DNA of 64,000 bases. Source: Mactromeris polynyma. Its lineage: Eukaryota > Mollusca > Bivalvia > Venerida > Mactridae. The translations under genes were made by a program, and so were the position numbers. Positions 54,701 to 62,232 of the stretch are shown here, piece by piece; position 1 is the first letter of the stretch; each line of letters opens with the position of its first letter. The notes under the pieces are model-generated. The model saw only the letters and a program-made list of their open reading frames with translations, was not told where the DNA came from and ran no database searches. The stretch is taken from NCBI GenBank assembly GCA_032209605.1, contig JASFXZ010000033.1, positions 3,899,001 to 3,963,000 of the forward strand. Direction: 5' to 3'.

Positions 54701-57700
54701 TGGCACAACAGTTCCCAGCAAAATTTAGGTTGGTAGGTAATTATTTGTTTTTGTTTTTTAAAGGTCATACTAATGTTAACTATTAATACACCATATATTT
54801 ATTTCCCATTCAGGACCCTCTCAATTTTTTTCAGTAGGGGCCATTTTCTTTGAGAGGTAGGGTTAACCCAATTTTTTTTTAAATTATGGCCTAGAAAAAT
54901 TAATCATACAGAATCATGCTTAAAATATATAAATATATAAAACTGATATATATACTGAAAATGAAATCTGAGTATAAGGACTACACTCGAGTTTCCTAAC
55001 CCAACTACTCTCCTAACCCAACTACTCTCCTAGCCCAACTACTCTCCTAACCCAACTCCTCTCCTAACCCAACTACTCTCCTAGCCCAACTACTCTCCTA
55101 GCCCAACTACTCTCCTAACCCAACTACTCTCCTAACCCAACTACTCTCCTAACCCAACTACTCTCCTAACCCAACTACTCTCCTAACCCAACTACTCTAC
55201 TAACCCAACTACTCTCCTAACCCAACTACTCTCCTAACCCAACTACTCTCCTAACCCAACTACTCTCCTAACCCAACTACTCTCCTAACCCAACTACTCT
55301 ACTAACCCAACTACTCTACTAACCCAACTACTCTACTAACCCAACTACTCTACTAACCCAACTACTCTCCTAACCCAACTACTCTCCTAACCCAACTACT
55401 CTCCAAACAGAATATACAAACATATACAACAATAAGTTCAGCACAAAGGAAGTTTCCAATTACCTGTGATTTGCTGAGGTCAAGACGGGTAGACTGGTCT
55501 TCCTTACACTTTCGAAATACTTTGGCTACATCCTGACAACAAAGAGTGAAAAGATGCATTATAATCTAACATCATTCTCATGCAATTTAAAATAAATCAA
55601 GCATTCATGACTCTATCAGAAGAAATTTAATACCACTATTCGTAAGTTTTTTTTGTTTTATAGATTATAATCATGAACAAATGAGGTTGGATAACACAAA
55701 TCATGTGAGAACACAGAGACAAGGTATCCACAGTCATAAAAGAGCCGCCCATTCATCATCAGTTAATTGTAATTCAAAGAAACGATCGTTTTTCTTACAT
55801 TAACTTAAGCTACATAAGACCTCAATGTAATTTTAGTCAAGCTATTTTAGTCACAAGTATGCATGTTAGCCGTATAAAAACTGCAGCAAAAATTCAAAAG
55901 ATACTTGTAATGTTTATCCAGTCAACTTAATTCTAACAAACCCCTAAACCCTGCTTAATTCAAATAAGACTCCCCAAAGACTGACATTAACGGGTACAGT
56001 CATAATATGCGTTAATTACCTATCTACCATAAGTGAGTACTTTATCATTGCATTGCAGCCAACAGAAATATGTTTAAAATATGGTATAACCAATCAATTA
56101 CATCAATAACTGCTATTAGCAGACAAAAGTATCAATTTTATCATTTCTAACAAATCATTAGGAAAATACCAAGAATAAACCAACACCTACTAGTCAGAGC
56201 CTCGATCATACCTCACTTTTCTTTAAAAAGAGACAATCATCAGTACCTCTTTACAGTACTTAATCAATCCAACCGTGTATGAAGCTCGAGTGAGTAAAAA
56301 TTCAAACAATACTTCAGTTTGAGCTGCACAGCATACAATGGAAATTATCACAGCAGAAATAATCGCCAAACTTAAAACAATTGACAAGACTTATTTAAAA
56401 ACATGAAATATGAAAGTTTAGTGTACCAAGTCTGCTTTAATAGGTCCTCTTCTGATAATCTGTCTAGGTTTCTGTTGTCCAGGCATCTGTAAATGTACAG
56501 ACTTTGGTTGCTGACTGGAAGTTGCTGCACCGACTGGACCAGCACTCTTCTTATCCTATGGAAAGACATATATATCTATTATAAACATTTCATCACTAAT
56601 AACCACAAACATTTACACTTTCTTGTCAAAACAACAGCATAATTTTGCTATCAAAATTTTCCTTTACCATTTTTGATGATACACAGCTCGATAACAGCTC
56701 ACTTAAAGACCACCTCAAAACTAAGAACACAATGTTCAAGTCTGTTTTCACTGTTTTGATCTTGATTCAACCTCAATATTAGGACCACCTCAATAACAAT
56801 ACCAGTTTTCCAGGGTCCCACAAGTCGTTTCATTATTGAGGTTTTACTGTACTTCAAAATTTCGCAACAGCCTGATTACGCAATATCAACGTTTCCTAAA
56901 AAAACAGACTAAATCAACTTTTCAATTCTCAAGAAATGTGTATACATAGTTCCCACATCTACATTATTTACCTCCCTTGTTCTTAACTGTCGGCTATTTT
57001 GATAGACAAAACTGATAAGCCATTATAGGAGTAATTTCCCACTATGCAATAATTGAGAAAATGCCAAGAGAATTTGCATGTGACAACCACTTTTTCTTCA
57101 ACTCACTGAGCCAAATGCCCACATGAGCATAATGAATAAGTTATTTTTTACAAATCGGATTAGTTAATCATCGTTTACATTATATTCCCCTTAAACTTTA
57201 AGGAAATTTGCCTTTCAAAATGGCTGATAATTCAGAACAAGAGAGGTAAATAGTGTAGATGTGAGAACTATGTATTAGACAATTTCTGTCGGATCAGTGA
57301 TGTATCAAAATTTAACTCTATCTTGTTACTTGTTAAGTCAGGGCCCACACTGTCGATCGCCTTCGGAGCCAATGGCGAATTTGTGATCAAAGTGGCGATA
57401 AAAAATCGCGAATGGCGAATTCGGCGATTTCCTGCTTTAAAATGCATATAATCTGAAAGTTGAATATAAAATTTGATTGATTTATCTCGTAATGCGTCCA
57501 GCATATCCAGTCTATTGCGGTTTTAGGTACCTCTAATTAGGCCATTTAACTCGCGTGTCAACTTGTTTACACAATTTTACGACATACAATAGACCCCTTT
57601 ACGGTATCGGCGAAGGTGTGAACAACAACATAAATTCACCCCCAACGGTTGATTACCAGTGGTTTTAAAGGGTGTGCTATTGTGTAACAAAGACAAAAGA

Positions 57701-60700
57701 TTGATTGAAGTAATCAGCGACAGTTCATCATTAGATTGAGAATGTTGCGAAATAAAACCAGCGACAGCTTGTTTTCGGATGGTACATTCTTTCAGACAAA
57801 GTTTGTTTATTGATGCAATATAAGTTTCTGTTAATTTCTGGTTGGAGAGTATTCAGCAAACAAACTCCAAATTTCCGGTCACACGACTAACCGGAATACT
57901 ACCGAAACACCCGTACATTTTACCGGAATAATAATTAATACCGAAATACCCGTACATTTTACATAAAAGAATCAATACGTAAAGGCCATAGTAAACCCGA
58001 TAATTAATCCACTGTTGAAGTGTTGTATCATACCATTTGATATTGTCAAAATAATTTGGGCTAGTGTATACAATGTAGTTAATTAATCCATTAAACGTCT
58101 GCGTACACTTAATCCCATCGGTCATTTCACACACGCGTAATTCACGGTTGCATTCATGCATTATAAGGTGTGATAAATACGACCATGTAAATACTCAGCG
58201 CCGCACTTCTAAAATGACCTGTACAAATCGTTGCATATACATATATGTGTCCGATTTAGCGCAAGTCTAAATTAAGATTAATCATCATAATTTCTACAAG
58301 AATCAAATGTCATGTAACGGCGTTGCTAAGCGACCTAGACAACGTTGTTTGTGATCAGCAGATTTTTCATTTCGATGTCCCGGGAAGAAATATGCGAGAT
58401 GTCATGTTTGTGCTGCATCGCTTGTTTATATCTTTACTTGAAAGATTGTCATGTCAATAAACTTTACACTCACTGAGAGAATGAAAATAGCAAAAACAAT
58501 CGAATAATGTAACTCTTGGTTCAAAACTTATGTAAACATGTACTAGTTTCGTATGTAATCCTTATTAACACAATGTAAAATCATTGCCTTATGAAAAATC
58601 ACTTATTCTGTCCGCCTATTTGAGTAATATTCCGGTTAATAGCTGTCAATAGGGACTGCGTCATCACTGCATTCATGACGTCACGCCACGGAAGATTCGT
58701 GTTACTGTGCCAAGTATTTATTAATAGACTGAAAGCTGTGTGTAAATGTGTGCTCTTGTGTTTTGCCTTTTATTTTCTCGCGTGTGTGATAAGAACATTA
58801 TTGAAATTTATGCACGAGGCAACTACGCGTATTCAAAGAAGACATGAACCATGTCACATTGGATAAAGTTCGGGCAATTTCAATTACGCACAGGCGGTAC
58901 TATTAAATAAATATCAAAGTTCTACCACTAAAACTCTCACACAATATATGTTAGCTGCTTTAATCAGTTACTTTGACAATATCATATGATATAACGCTTC
59001 AACAATGGTTTAGTACATGTATAGCCTTTACTTGGATTTTTCTATGTAAAATTTACGGGTATTGCAGAAGTATTACAGAAGAGCGGTATATAACGTACTT
59101 TTAATTCAATATCATCTACGACTAATACACTCACACAATATTATTTAGCTGCTTTAATAAATTATTTTGACAATATTATGTCATACAACACTTCACAATG
59201 GATTAAGTTACGGGTTTATTATGGCCTTCACGTATTGATTTTCTATGTAAAATGTACAGGGTATTTCGGTAGTATTCCGGTGAATCGTGTGACCCCCAAA
59301 TTTCTACAAAATCATTACCTTCAGATATATATCTTGAACAAATTAAATAAAAATTTAATGAAACTTAACTACTTCAATTTGAAATGTAAAGAGAGTATTA
59401 AACACATTATGTTGGTAAAGCCTCAAATAATCTGTAACTATCGTAATTTTATTGCTTTAAGTATACTCCATAGATCTCTTAACTTTAAAAATAACATTGT
59501 TTCAGGTTCAGACAATACAAGTTTATGCAAAAGGCTGAGATCTTGGATGATTATGAGACCAATGGAGGTGGTGCCAGGAATGAAAAAATGAAAACACTTC
59601 TGTAAATGATCTCCAGTGGAAGCACTGAACATATTGATGTGGGAATTCAATTTTTATCTTTTCTTATTTTGAATAAAAATGCATTAAAGTTACCATACAT
59701 GTTGCTTTTCGTGTTCAGTATTATATAAAAAAAGTATTATGTGTGCTACATTCAATGTCACAACCAGTCTGCTTGGTTTCACTAAGACCGACTAAATAAT
59801 AAGACCACTTTAAGTCGAACACATGGGTGGTTGTAATAGCGGAACTTTACTGTACTGGGATTGGTCCTAGTCAAATATTTAGTCTACATATTGAATATTT
59901 TGTACTTATAAACATGCTGGATAAATACACATAATCACATGTCAGAAACACACACATAACACCAAAACTAATACTATTGTTACACAGATTGGACTTAAAG
60001 TGGCTCCTACTTTTTTTAAGCCAGTGTGGGCCCTGTAAGTGGGTGAAGAAAAATAACTTTGTCGCAAACTCAGAGGTCCATCGTTTAGATAACTTTACTT
60101 ATCAATAAGCAACAGAGTATGATTGTATTCTCTCAGTGTTGAATTAGAAAATTATTCCATCAGAATTCATATCAAACAGTATGAATACTAACAACAACAC
60201 AAATTGACAAAATGTATTCTGTATTTAACTTGTAACCAAAGACAGCCATCGTTTAACCAAACCAGAATGCAATTCTTCAAAAATTGGCATTGGTTGTTGA
60301 ACCGTTGTTCAGTATTTCAGACCATTTAACAGGCATACATGTACATAACTGTCATAGTTAAATTCAATTTGAAAGTAATTAATACTCCTATACTCTAAAA
60401 TGATATTTTCAGGCAATAATTACTTAAACAAAGAAGTGTCTGAGAACATCAGACATTTCTGATTAATTAATGTGGCCAAGTAAATATGTGAGAAATTTGA
60501 GCACAATAAGAAAAAATAATTTGGAGTGGTAAGAAAAACTGTCGTTGGTAAACAACTAAACTAAACACTTGAATGTAGGGAACACAATTCTACCTTTCCA
60601 GCATCACGGTTATAAATCATGGAGGCGGACTCCATTGAGTTTGATAATTCATCCACATTGTGATCAAATTCTGATCCAGAATTAGTATCGTCTTGTTCAA

Positions 60701-60821
60701 GTGATGAAGACATTTTGCTATGACCCGCAATTGGTATCTCTTTTTCTCCGGTAAAATCAGCAAGTCTACAAGCTACAACATCATTTCCTTTCCCTGTATT
60801 TCCCTTCTTAGATATTGACAT
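39668..60821 (-). CDS. SHOC2: SHOC2 / SUR-8 leucine-rich repeat protein, complete CDS in 16 exons
   Basis: Scaffold that holds MRAS-GTP and PP1 together so that the inhibitory phosphate of RAF is removed, promoting ERK signalling. The CDS is complement(join(39668..39703, 40331..40500, 40965..41032, 41453..41522, 41916..42003, 43492..43616, 44305..44419, 47331..47435, 48557..48650, 50523..50631, 50998..51118, 51984..52079, 53613..53828, 55464..55532, 56427..56555, 60594..60821)). All introns are GT-AG and frame is kept throughout: 612 residues. Residues 1-119 are low-complexity and probably disordered. From about 120 onward LRRs run to the C-terminus, with strong SHOC2 signatures such as [44 protein letters not shown] and the terminal [11 protein letters not shown] (vertebrate FLKMQGPYR). 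The start is ambiguous: the ATG at 60821 or the one at 60713, where MSSSL matches the vertebrate N-terminus; the latter gives 576 residues, close to human 582. Confidence 0.95.
39990..40140. mobile_element. Dispersed repeat family Y, fragment
   Basis: AAGGGCCATAACTCCTCCAA, then a GACGGACAGACAGG stretch and GGGGGCATA. The same opening recurs at 48331, and related members are at 46005 and 47638. Family Y looks common in this genome and ends in a G-rich GGGGGCATA. Confidence 0.55.
40331..40500 (-). CDS. SHOC2: SHOC2 coding exon 15
   Basis: Residues 545-601, [54 protein letters not shown]. The best conserved C-terminal block of SHOC2. Donor CAG|GTAAGG. Confidence 0.96.
40965..41032 (-). CDS. SHOC2: SHOC2 coding exon 14
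   Basis: One LRR (68 nt): [20 protein letters not shown] then EI and a split Gly. Vertebrate [23 protein letters not shown] aligns. Donor G|GTGAGT. Confidence 0.92.
41453..41522 (-). CDS. SHOC2: SHOC2 coding exon 13
   Basis: One LRR (70 nt): [20 protein letters not shown] then RAIG, with a Gly codon split at each end. Donor GG|GTATGT. Confidence 0.92.
41916..42003 (-). CDS. SHOC2: SHOC2 coding exon 12
   Basis: Residues 470-499, [20 protein letters not shown] then KLESLPQEI and a split Gly codon. Donor G|GTAAAA. Confidence 0.94.
42250..43111. repeat. Minisatellite, 72 bp x 12, in a SHOC2 intron
   Basis: The core AGCACTGCAT recurs every 72 bp from 42259 to 43051. The unit includes CATCCACCAGCCAAACACCA, then CCATCAGAGAATATCTTTAC and TAACAAGGAACTGATAAACA. 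Since 72 is a multiple of three, the minus strand stays open for about 300 codons ([20 protein letters not shown] repeats). This is intronic repeat, not a protein domain: real SHOC2 splice sites flank it. Confidence 0.95.
43155..43420 (-). mobile_element. Interspersed repeat family X, copy 3 (reverse)
   Basis: On the minus strand it reads CAGGCAGTCAAGCAGGCCCT, CTCCCTACTTTTTCCCTACT, ATTTATTTCACCTGCATGAA and GCAGTAAAATCCCTGTTTTT, the same order as copies 1 and 2. Confidence 0.75.
43492..43616 (-). CDS. SHOC2: SHOC2 coding exon 11
   Basis: Residues 428-469, [20 protein letters not shown] then [22 protein letters not shown]. Donor AAG|GTGAGT. Confidence 0.95.
44305..44419 (-). CDS. SHOC2: SHOC2 coding exon 10
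   Basis: Residues 390-428, [20 protein letters not shown] then [18 protein letters not shown]. Phase 1 at the donor, splitting an Asp codon before IGQW. Confidence 0.95.
44468..45877. mobile_element. 1.4 kb non-coding transposon, TA + CTGTAGTATCAC ends
   Basis: TACTGTAGTATCACCTAAAT at the left mirrors AAGTGATACTACAGTA at the right (ends 45877), giving 14-16 bp terminal repeats with TA at each end. Both ends then carry CG-rich subterminal blocks (TTCGCGCAGG, TTCGCGCT / GCGCGAATTTAGGCCCGCGC). No transposase is visible. Part of the interior (about 45400-45690) is homologous, in reverse, to the element at 49415-50149. The TA target hints at the Tc1/mariner superfamily, which is an inference. Confidence 0.75.
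46005..46110. mobile_element. Dispersed repeat family Y, 5' part
   Basis: CTAGATGTGTCCATCGGACA, TGGATGCCCCTGCTATGAAC, TTTCAAGTCGAGAAAGGAGC, then GGATTGTAACTAAAATC. It matches the start of the longer copy at 47638. Non-coding. Confidence 0.65.
47331..47435 (-). CDS. SHOC2: SHOC2 coding exon 9
   Basis: Residues 355-389, [20 protein letters not shown] then [15 protein letters not shown]. The YPxGGPSQF signature is characteristic of SHOC2. Donor GAG|GTACGT. Confidence 0.95.
47638..48095. mobile_element. Dispersed repeat family Y, longest copy
   Basis: It begins CTAGATGTGGCCGTACGATA, CAGATGCCCCGCTATGGGCT, TTCAAGTCG. It contains two ~130 bp direct repeats (AAAATTCTATTTTTAGTAAC AGTGA at about 47828 and 47967) and ends in a hairpin of a C run and a G run (about 48056-48090) followed by CATAAAAACG. 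It fills much of the intron between SHOC2 exons 8 and 9 (47436-48556). The class is unknown to me. Confidence 0.65.
48331..48440. mobile_element. Dispersed repeat family Y, fragment
   Basis: AAGGGCCATAACTCCTCCAA, AAATAAAATGGATTGTAACC, TTGACTCCTTC and GGTCGGAAAAAGTTTCG. It shares the opening with 39994 and GGATTGTAAC with 46005. Confidence 0.55.
48557..48650 (-). CDS. SHOC2: SHOC2 coding exon 8
   Basis: Residues 323-354, [20 protein letters not shown] then [12 protein letters not shown]. Vertebrate ELNLENNNISTLP aligns at the end. Donor CCT|GTAAGT. Confidence 0.95.
48768..49077. repeat. Minisatellite, 31 bp x 10
   Basis: The unit is GTGCTTTCACCTATACAGGG then GGTTTGTTCCA. A few units have GAGCTTT instead of GTGCTTT, and the last has one G fewer. 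Three overlapping spurious ORFs come from it. Confidence 0.95.
49136..49415. repeat. Minisatellite, 21 bp x 13
   Basis: The unit is ACATCATAGACAATCAATGT G with AATTGATAT and AGTCAATGTG variants. The right part shows a higher-order 42 bp pattern (CATCATAGACAGTCAATGTG alternating with CATTGTAGACAATTGATATG). The array ends exactly where the 49415 element begins. Confidence 0.92.
49415..50149. mobile_element. 735 bp non-coding transposon with ~28 bp perfect terminal repeats
   Basis: GTACCGTATATTACCGGCCA TAAGTCGA at 49415-49442 is the exact reverse complement of 50122-50149. A TA lies at each end after the outer G/C, fitting a TA target duplication plus CCGTATATTACCGG ends. The interior has a ~50 bp direct duplication (GATGACAAGTGAGAGTCACA, about 49760-49850) and about 300 bp shared with the 44468-45877 element. 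No transposase. Confidence 0.85.
50523..50631 (-). CDS. SHOC2: SHOC2 coding exon 7
   Basis: Residues 287-323, [20 protein letters not shown] then [17 protein letters not shown]. Acceptor TTTATTTACAG, donor GAA|GTAAGT, phase 2. Confidence 0.95.
50998..51118 (-). CDS. SHOC2: SHOC2 coding exon 6
   Basis: Residues 247-287, [40 protein letters not shown]. It ends after the first base of a Glu codon (phase 1) before EIGN. Confidence 0.94.
51119..51983 (-). other. SHOC2 intron between exons 5 and 6
   Basis: An 865 bp intron with a small AT-rich tandem array at 51582-51725. Nothing else recognised. Confidence 0.85.
51582..51725. repeat. 33 bp tandem repeat, 4.3 copies
   Basis: The unit is TATTTTATTTAAGAAATAAT then AAATATGCTCCTG. 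Copies are identical, pointing to recent growth. Confidence 0.93.
51984..52079 (-). CDS. SHOC2: SHOC2 coding exon 5
   Basis: Residues 215-246, [20 protein letters not shown] then [12 protein letters not shown]. The vertebrate equivalent is [20 protein letters not shown]. Donor ACA|GTAAGT. Confidence 0.95.
52080..53612 (-). other. SHOC2 intron between exons 4 and 5
   Basis: A 1,533 bp intron with a partial TTAGGCC-family MITE (about 52500-52617) and a G-run at about 53248-53260. No gene seen inside. Confidence 0.8.
52500..52617. mobile_element. MITE family TTAGGCC, partial copy
   Basis: CTTTGTTTGGCAATAACCTT ACCCAGC and GGTCATACTAGTGTTAACTA match the 9084 element and the 54676 copy. One end is missing. 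Confidence 0.6.
53613..53828 (-). CDS. SHOC2: SHOC2 coding exon 4
   Basis: Residues 143-214, about three LRRs: [72 protein letters not shown]. Acceptor TTTTTTTTCCAG, donor GAG|GTAAGT. Confidence 0.96.
53914..54136. repeat. 55 bp tandem repeat, 4 copies
   Basis: The unit is GATGATACAAGTCCATAGCT, AGAGCAACAATGGGCAACTA, TGTTACAGAGACTAA. The four copies appear identical. Confidence 0.94.
54676..54786. mobile_element. MITE family TTAGGCC, partial copy
   Basis: AGGCCATCCTTAAAACTATT TGTTTGGCACAAC, CCCAGCAAAATTTAGGTTGG and AAAGGTCATACTAATGTTAA are shared with 9084 and 52500. Confidence 0.65.
54995..55404. repeat. Minisatellite, 17 bp x 24, next to SHOC2 exon 3
   Basis: The unit is CCTAACCCAACTACTCT with GCCC and CTACT variants grouped in blocks. 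It stops about 60 bp before the donor of exon 3, so in the transcript it reads as purine-rich AGAGTAGTTGGGTTAGG repeats inside the intron. Confidence 0.95.
55464..55532 (-). CDS. SHOC2: SHOC2 coding exon 3
   Basis: Residues 120-142, [23 protein letters not shown] in the position of vertebrate [21 protein letters not shown]. Exactly 69 nt, the N-terminal cap of the LRR solenoid. A 17 bp minisatellite lies only about 60 bp past the donor. Confidence 0.93.
55533..56426 (-). other. SHOC2 intron between exons 2 and 3
   Basis: An 894 bp AT-rich GT-AG intron. I see no repeats or other features. Confidence 0.85.
56427..56555 (-). CDS. SHOC2: SHOC2 coding exon 2
   Basis: Residues 77-119, [20 protein letters not shown] and on to RRGPIKADL. 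Basic, Gln-rich linker before the LRRs, corresponding in position to the vertebrate segment that carries the PP1-binding motif. Acceptor CATAG, donor TTG|GTACAC. Confidence 0.85.
56556..60593 (-). other. SHOC2 intron between exons 1 and 2
   Basis: A 4.0 kb intron, the longest of the gene. Most of it is a 2.7 kb inverted-repeat element (57339-60035). The flanks are AT-rich with nothing recognised. Confidence 0.8.
57339..60035. mobile_element. 2.7 kb non-autonomous DNA transposon candidate (hAT-like ends)
   Basis: CAGGGCCCACACTG at 57339-57352 is the exact reverse complement of CAGTGTGGGCCCTG at 60022-60035. TAAGT lies directly outside both ends, but an 8 bp duplication is not clear. CAGGG termini are typical of hAT elements. 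Inside, 57860-58080 is an imperfect inverted copy of about 59150-59300, and a second, diverged direct copy lies at 58930-59100 (landmarks CCGGAATACTACCGAAA, ATTTTGACAATAT, GGCCTT/AAGGCC). Open frames at 57853-58161 (minus) and 59178-59591 (plus) are products of this inverted repeat, with no transposase motif. Confidence 0.7.
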
Positions 60822-60886
60822 GGCCGGTAATACATCTATGCAAAGTCCTTTTTCCAGTCCATAAATAAATAATAGGTCATATATCA
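60594..60886 (-). CDS. SHOC2: SHOC2 coding exon 1 (coding 60821-60594, leader to 60886)
   Basis: A possible acceptor CAG (complement of 60887-60889) opens the exon, with a leader up to ATG at 60821 ([12 protein letters not shown]...). A second in-frame ATG at 60713 (residue 37, MSSSLEQDD) has A at -3. Donor AAG|GTAGAA follows 60594. It encodes residues 1-76, rich in Ser, Gly, Asp and Glu. The open frame extends further upstream only through a GTG codon, not an ATG. Confidence 0.8.
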
Positions 60887-61704
60887 CTGAATACTAAATC
60901 CATTTATTAACCTTGTGTAAATCCAATGTACACTGAAACAGAGAAAGGCAAGAAACATGTATACTATACATAGTTCAGTACAAAATCACTTTCATAACTC
61001 TTATGCTCAGCGACATTCTTCACAAAGGAATGTCACTTGGATTAAGTACAAAGTATTTGGATGATGATAATTTAATTAAACCCATCTGCCCTAGGCACTT
61101 AAAATTTGTCCTCGATAAACATATCTGTGCATCCCAGCCGAAGTATATCATTTGTTTACAAATTTAACAAATCAAATCACAAGTAAAACACTATGAATAG
61201 CTGACCTACAATTTGAACAATTAGTTATTTCACAACTTCATCCACTTAGTACATTAACAAAGTCATTTACCTTCATAAACCAATGAAATTCAACCTCAAT
61301 TAAATGATGGTGTTTACCAATTAAAGGACAATTAAACTGAACAGTTGAAAGTAATTTTCCAATATTTAAGAGTTGTTTAAAATGACAGTGTCTTCCAATT
61401 CGTCAATTAAAAACTCACTATAAACAGATCATACGACGATTTCGGTTTCAGACAGACATCTCACATTTACATGATTTTCTAGTGACAGCCAAAACGAGGC
61501 TATAACACAAATCTGGGATTTAGTGACTGGGTTGGTCTGAAAAGAAACAGTGATTTCGTTTCAATGCAGACACAGATGACCGTAAGCGACCGTATACGGG
61601 TTGAATACAAATATACTAATATGCATGTGAGAGAAAATTGTTCAAAAATGTCAAATATAATTGCAAAATGTCACAATAAAATTTCCCCAACATCGATTAC
61701 TTAC
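60887..61704 (-). other. Probable 5' UTR intron of SHOC2
   Basis: It lies between a good donor at 61704 (TGTA|GTAAGT) and a possible acceptor at 60887 (TATTCAG). AT-rich, with no repeats recognised. The assignment rests on splice-site matches only. Confidence 0.5.
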
Positions 61705-61755
61705 TACAATTTAATCGCGCAATGAGACTGCGCAGAATAAATGCGGAAGTGACGT
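61705..61755 (-). promoter_or_regulatory. Candidate SHOC2 promoter and non-coding first exon
   Basis: On the minus strand, AACGTCACTTCCGC (complement of 61743-61756) joins a CRE-like TGACGT and an ETS/GABP-type CGGAAGT site, a common pair at housekeeping promoters. It is followed by TGCGCAGTCTCATTGCGC (NRF1-like half sites) and then the donor GTAAGT after 61705. The transcript may start around 61740-61720. This is a locally CG-rich island in AT-rich DNA. Confidence 0.45.
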
Positions 61756-62232
61756 TCTCTGAATCCAAACATTTTCTTGACTCAGATTTTTACGGTATCC
61801 CGTACCGTTACCGGAATCCTCAGAACAGAAATTGCCATTACCGGAATGAAACATCATTGTACTGAAACAGGGGGTGTGCATATATTGTTTTTTCCGAGAA
61901 AATGACAAGAAGTTGAAATAAAGTCTTTATTATTATTGTTTTTTTTTTTCTGTGGAATAAATTCAGTTAGTTTTCCTTCCATATCTTCGTTTGCTTAAGG
62001 TCCTTTTCAACTTTTTACTGTATTTTAGTGTTGTCTGTTTGCCTGATATGTTACATTCTATCAGCTCAGTATTTTGTTTAAATGTGGGACTTTAACAACA
62101 TAAAATTTAAGATTAAAACCTCTTGTATTTGTACTAGCAGTTCCATTGCTAGTCATCGTGTTGAACATTAATTTATTGTTTGCGCAATTCTATGTTGTTT
62201 GAAGATGCTTGTTTTTTGTTACATTTTTTGAA
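61756..62232. other. Region upstream of SHOC2
   Basis: It contains several CCGGAAT/TACCGGAAT motifs (61800-61850) and a T run near 61935. No gene seen. Confidence 0.5.

Larger units (their letters stand above)
53829..55463 (-). other. SHOC2 intron between exons 3 and 4
   Basis: A 1,635 bp intron containing a 55 bp array, a partial MITE and a 17 bp array. A fragment near 54400 (CACGAGATTGATCTCACTTC) echoes the unit of the 30.5 kb satellite. Confidence 0.85.

Noticed and set aside
30557..55404. Regularly spaced repeats that could be mistaken for CRISPR arrays
   Set aside because: All are head-to-tail tandem repeats without unique spacers, and the DNA is clearly nuclear eukaryotic.
57853..59591. 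Minus (102 codon) and plus (137 codon) frames with similar protein stretches
   Set aside because: They mirror each other because they lie on the two arms of an inverted repeat inside a mobile element. No transposase motif was found.
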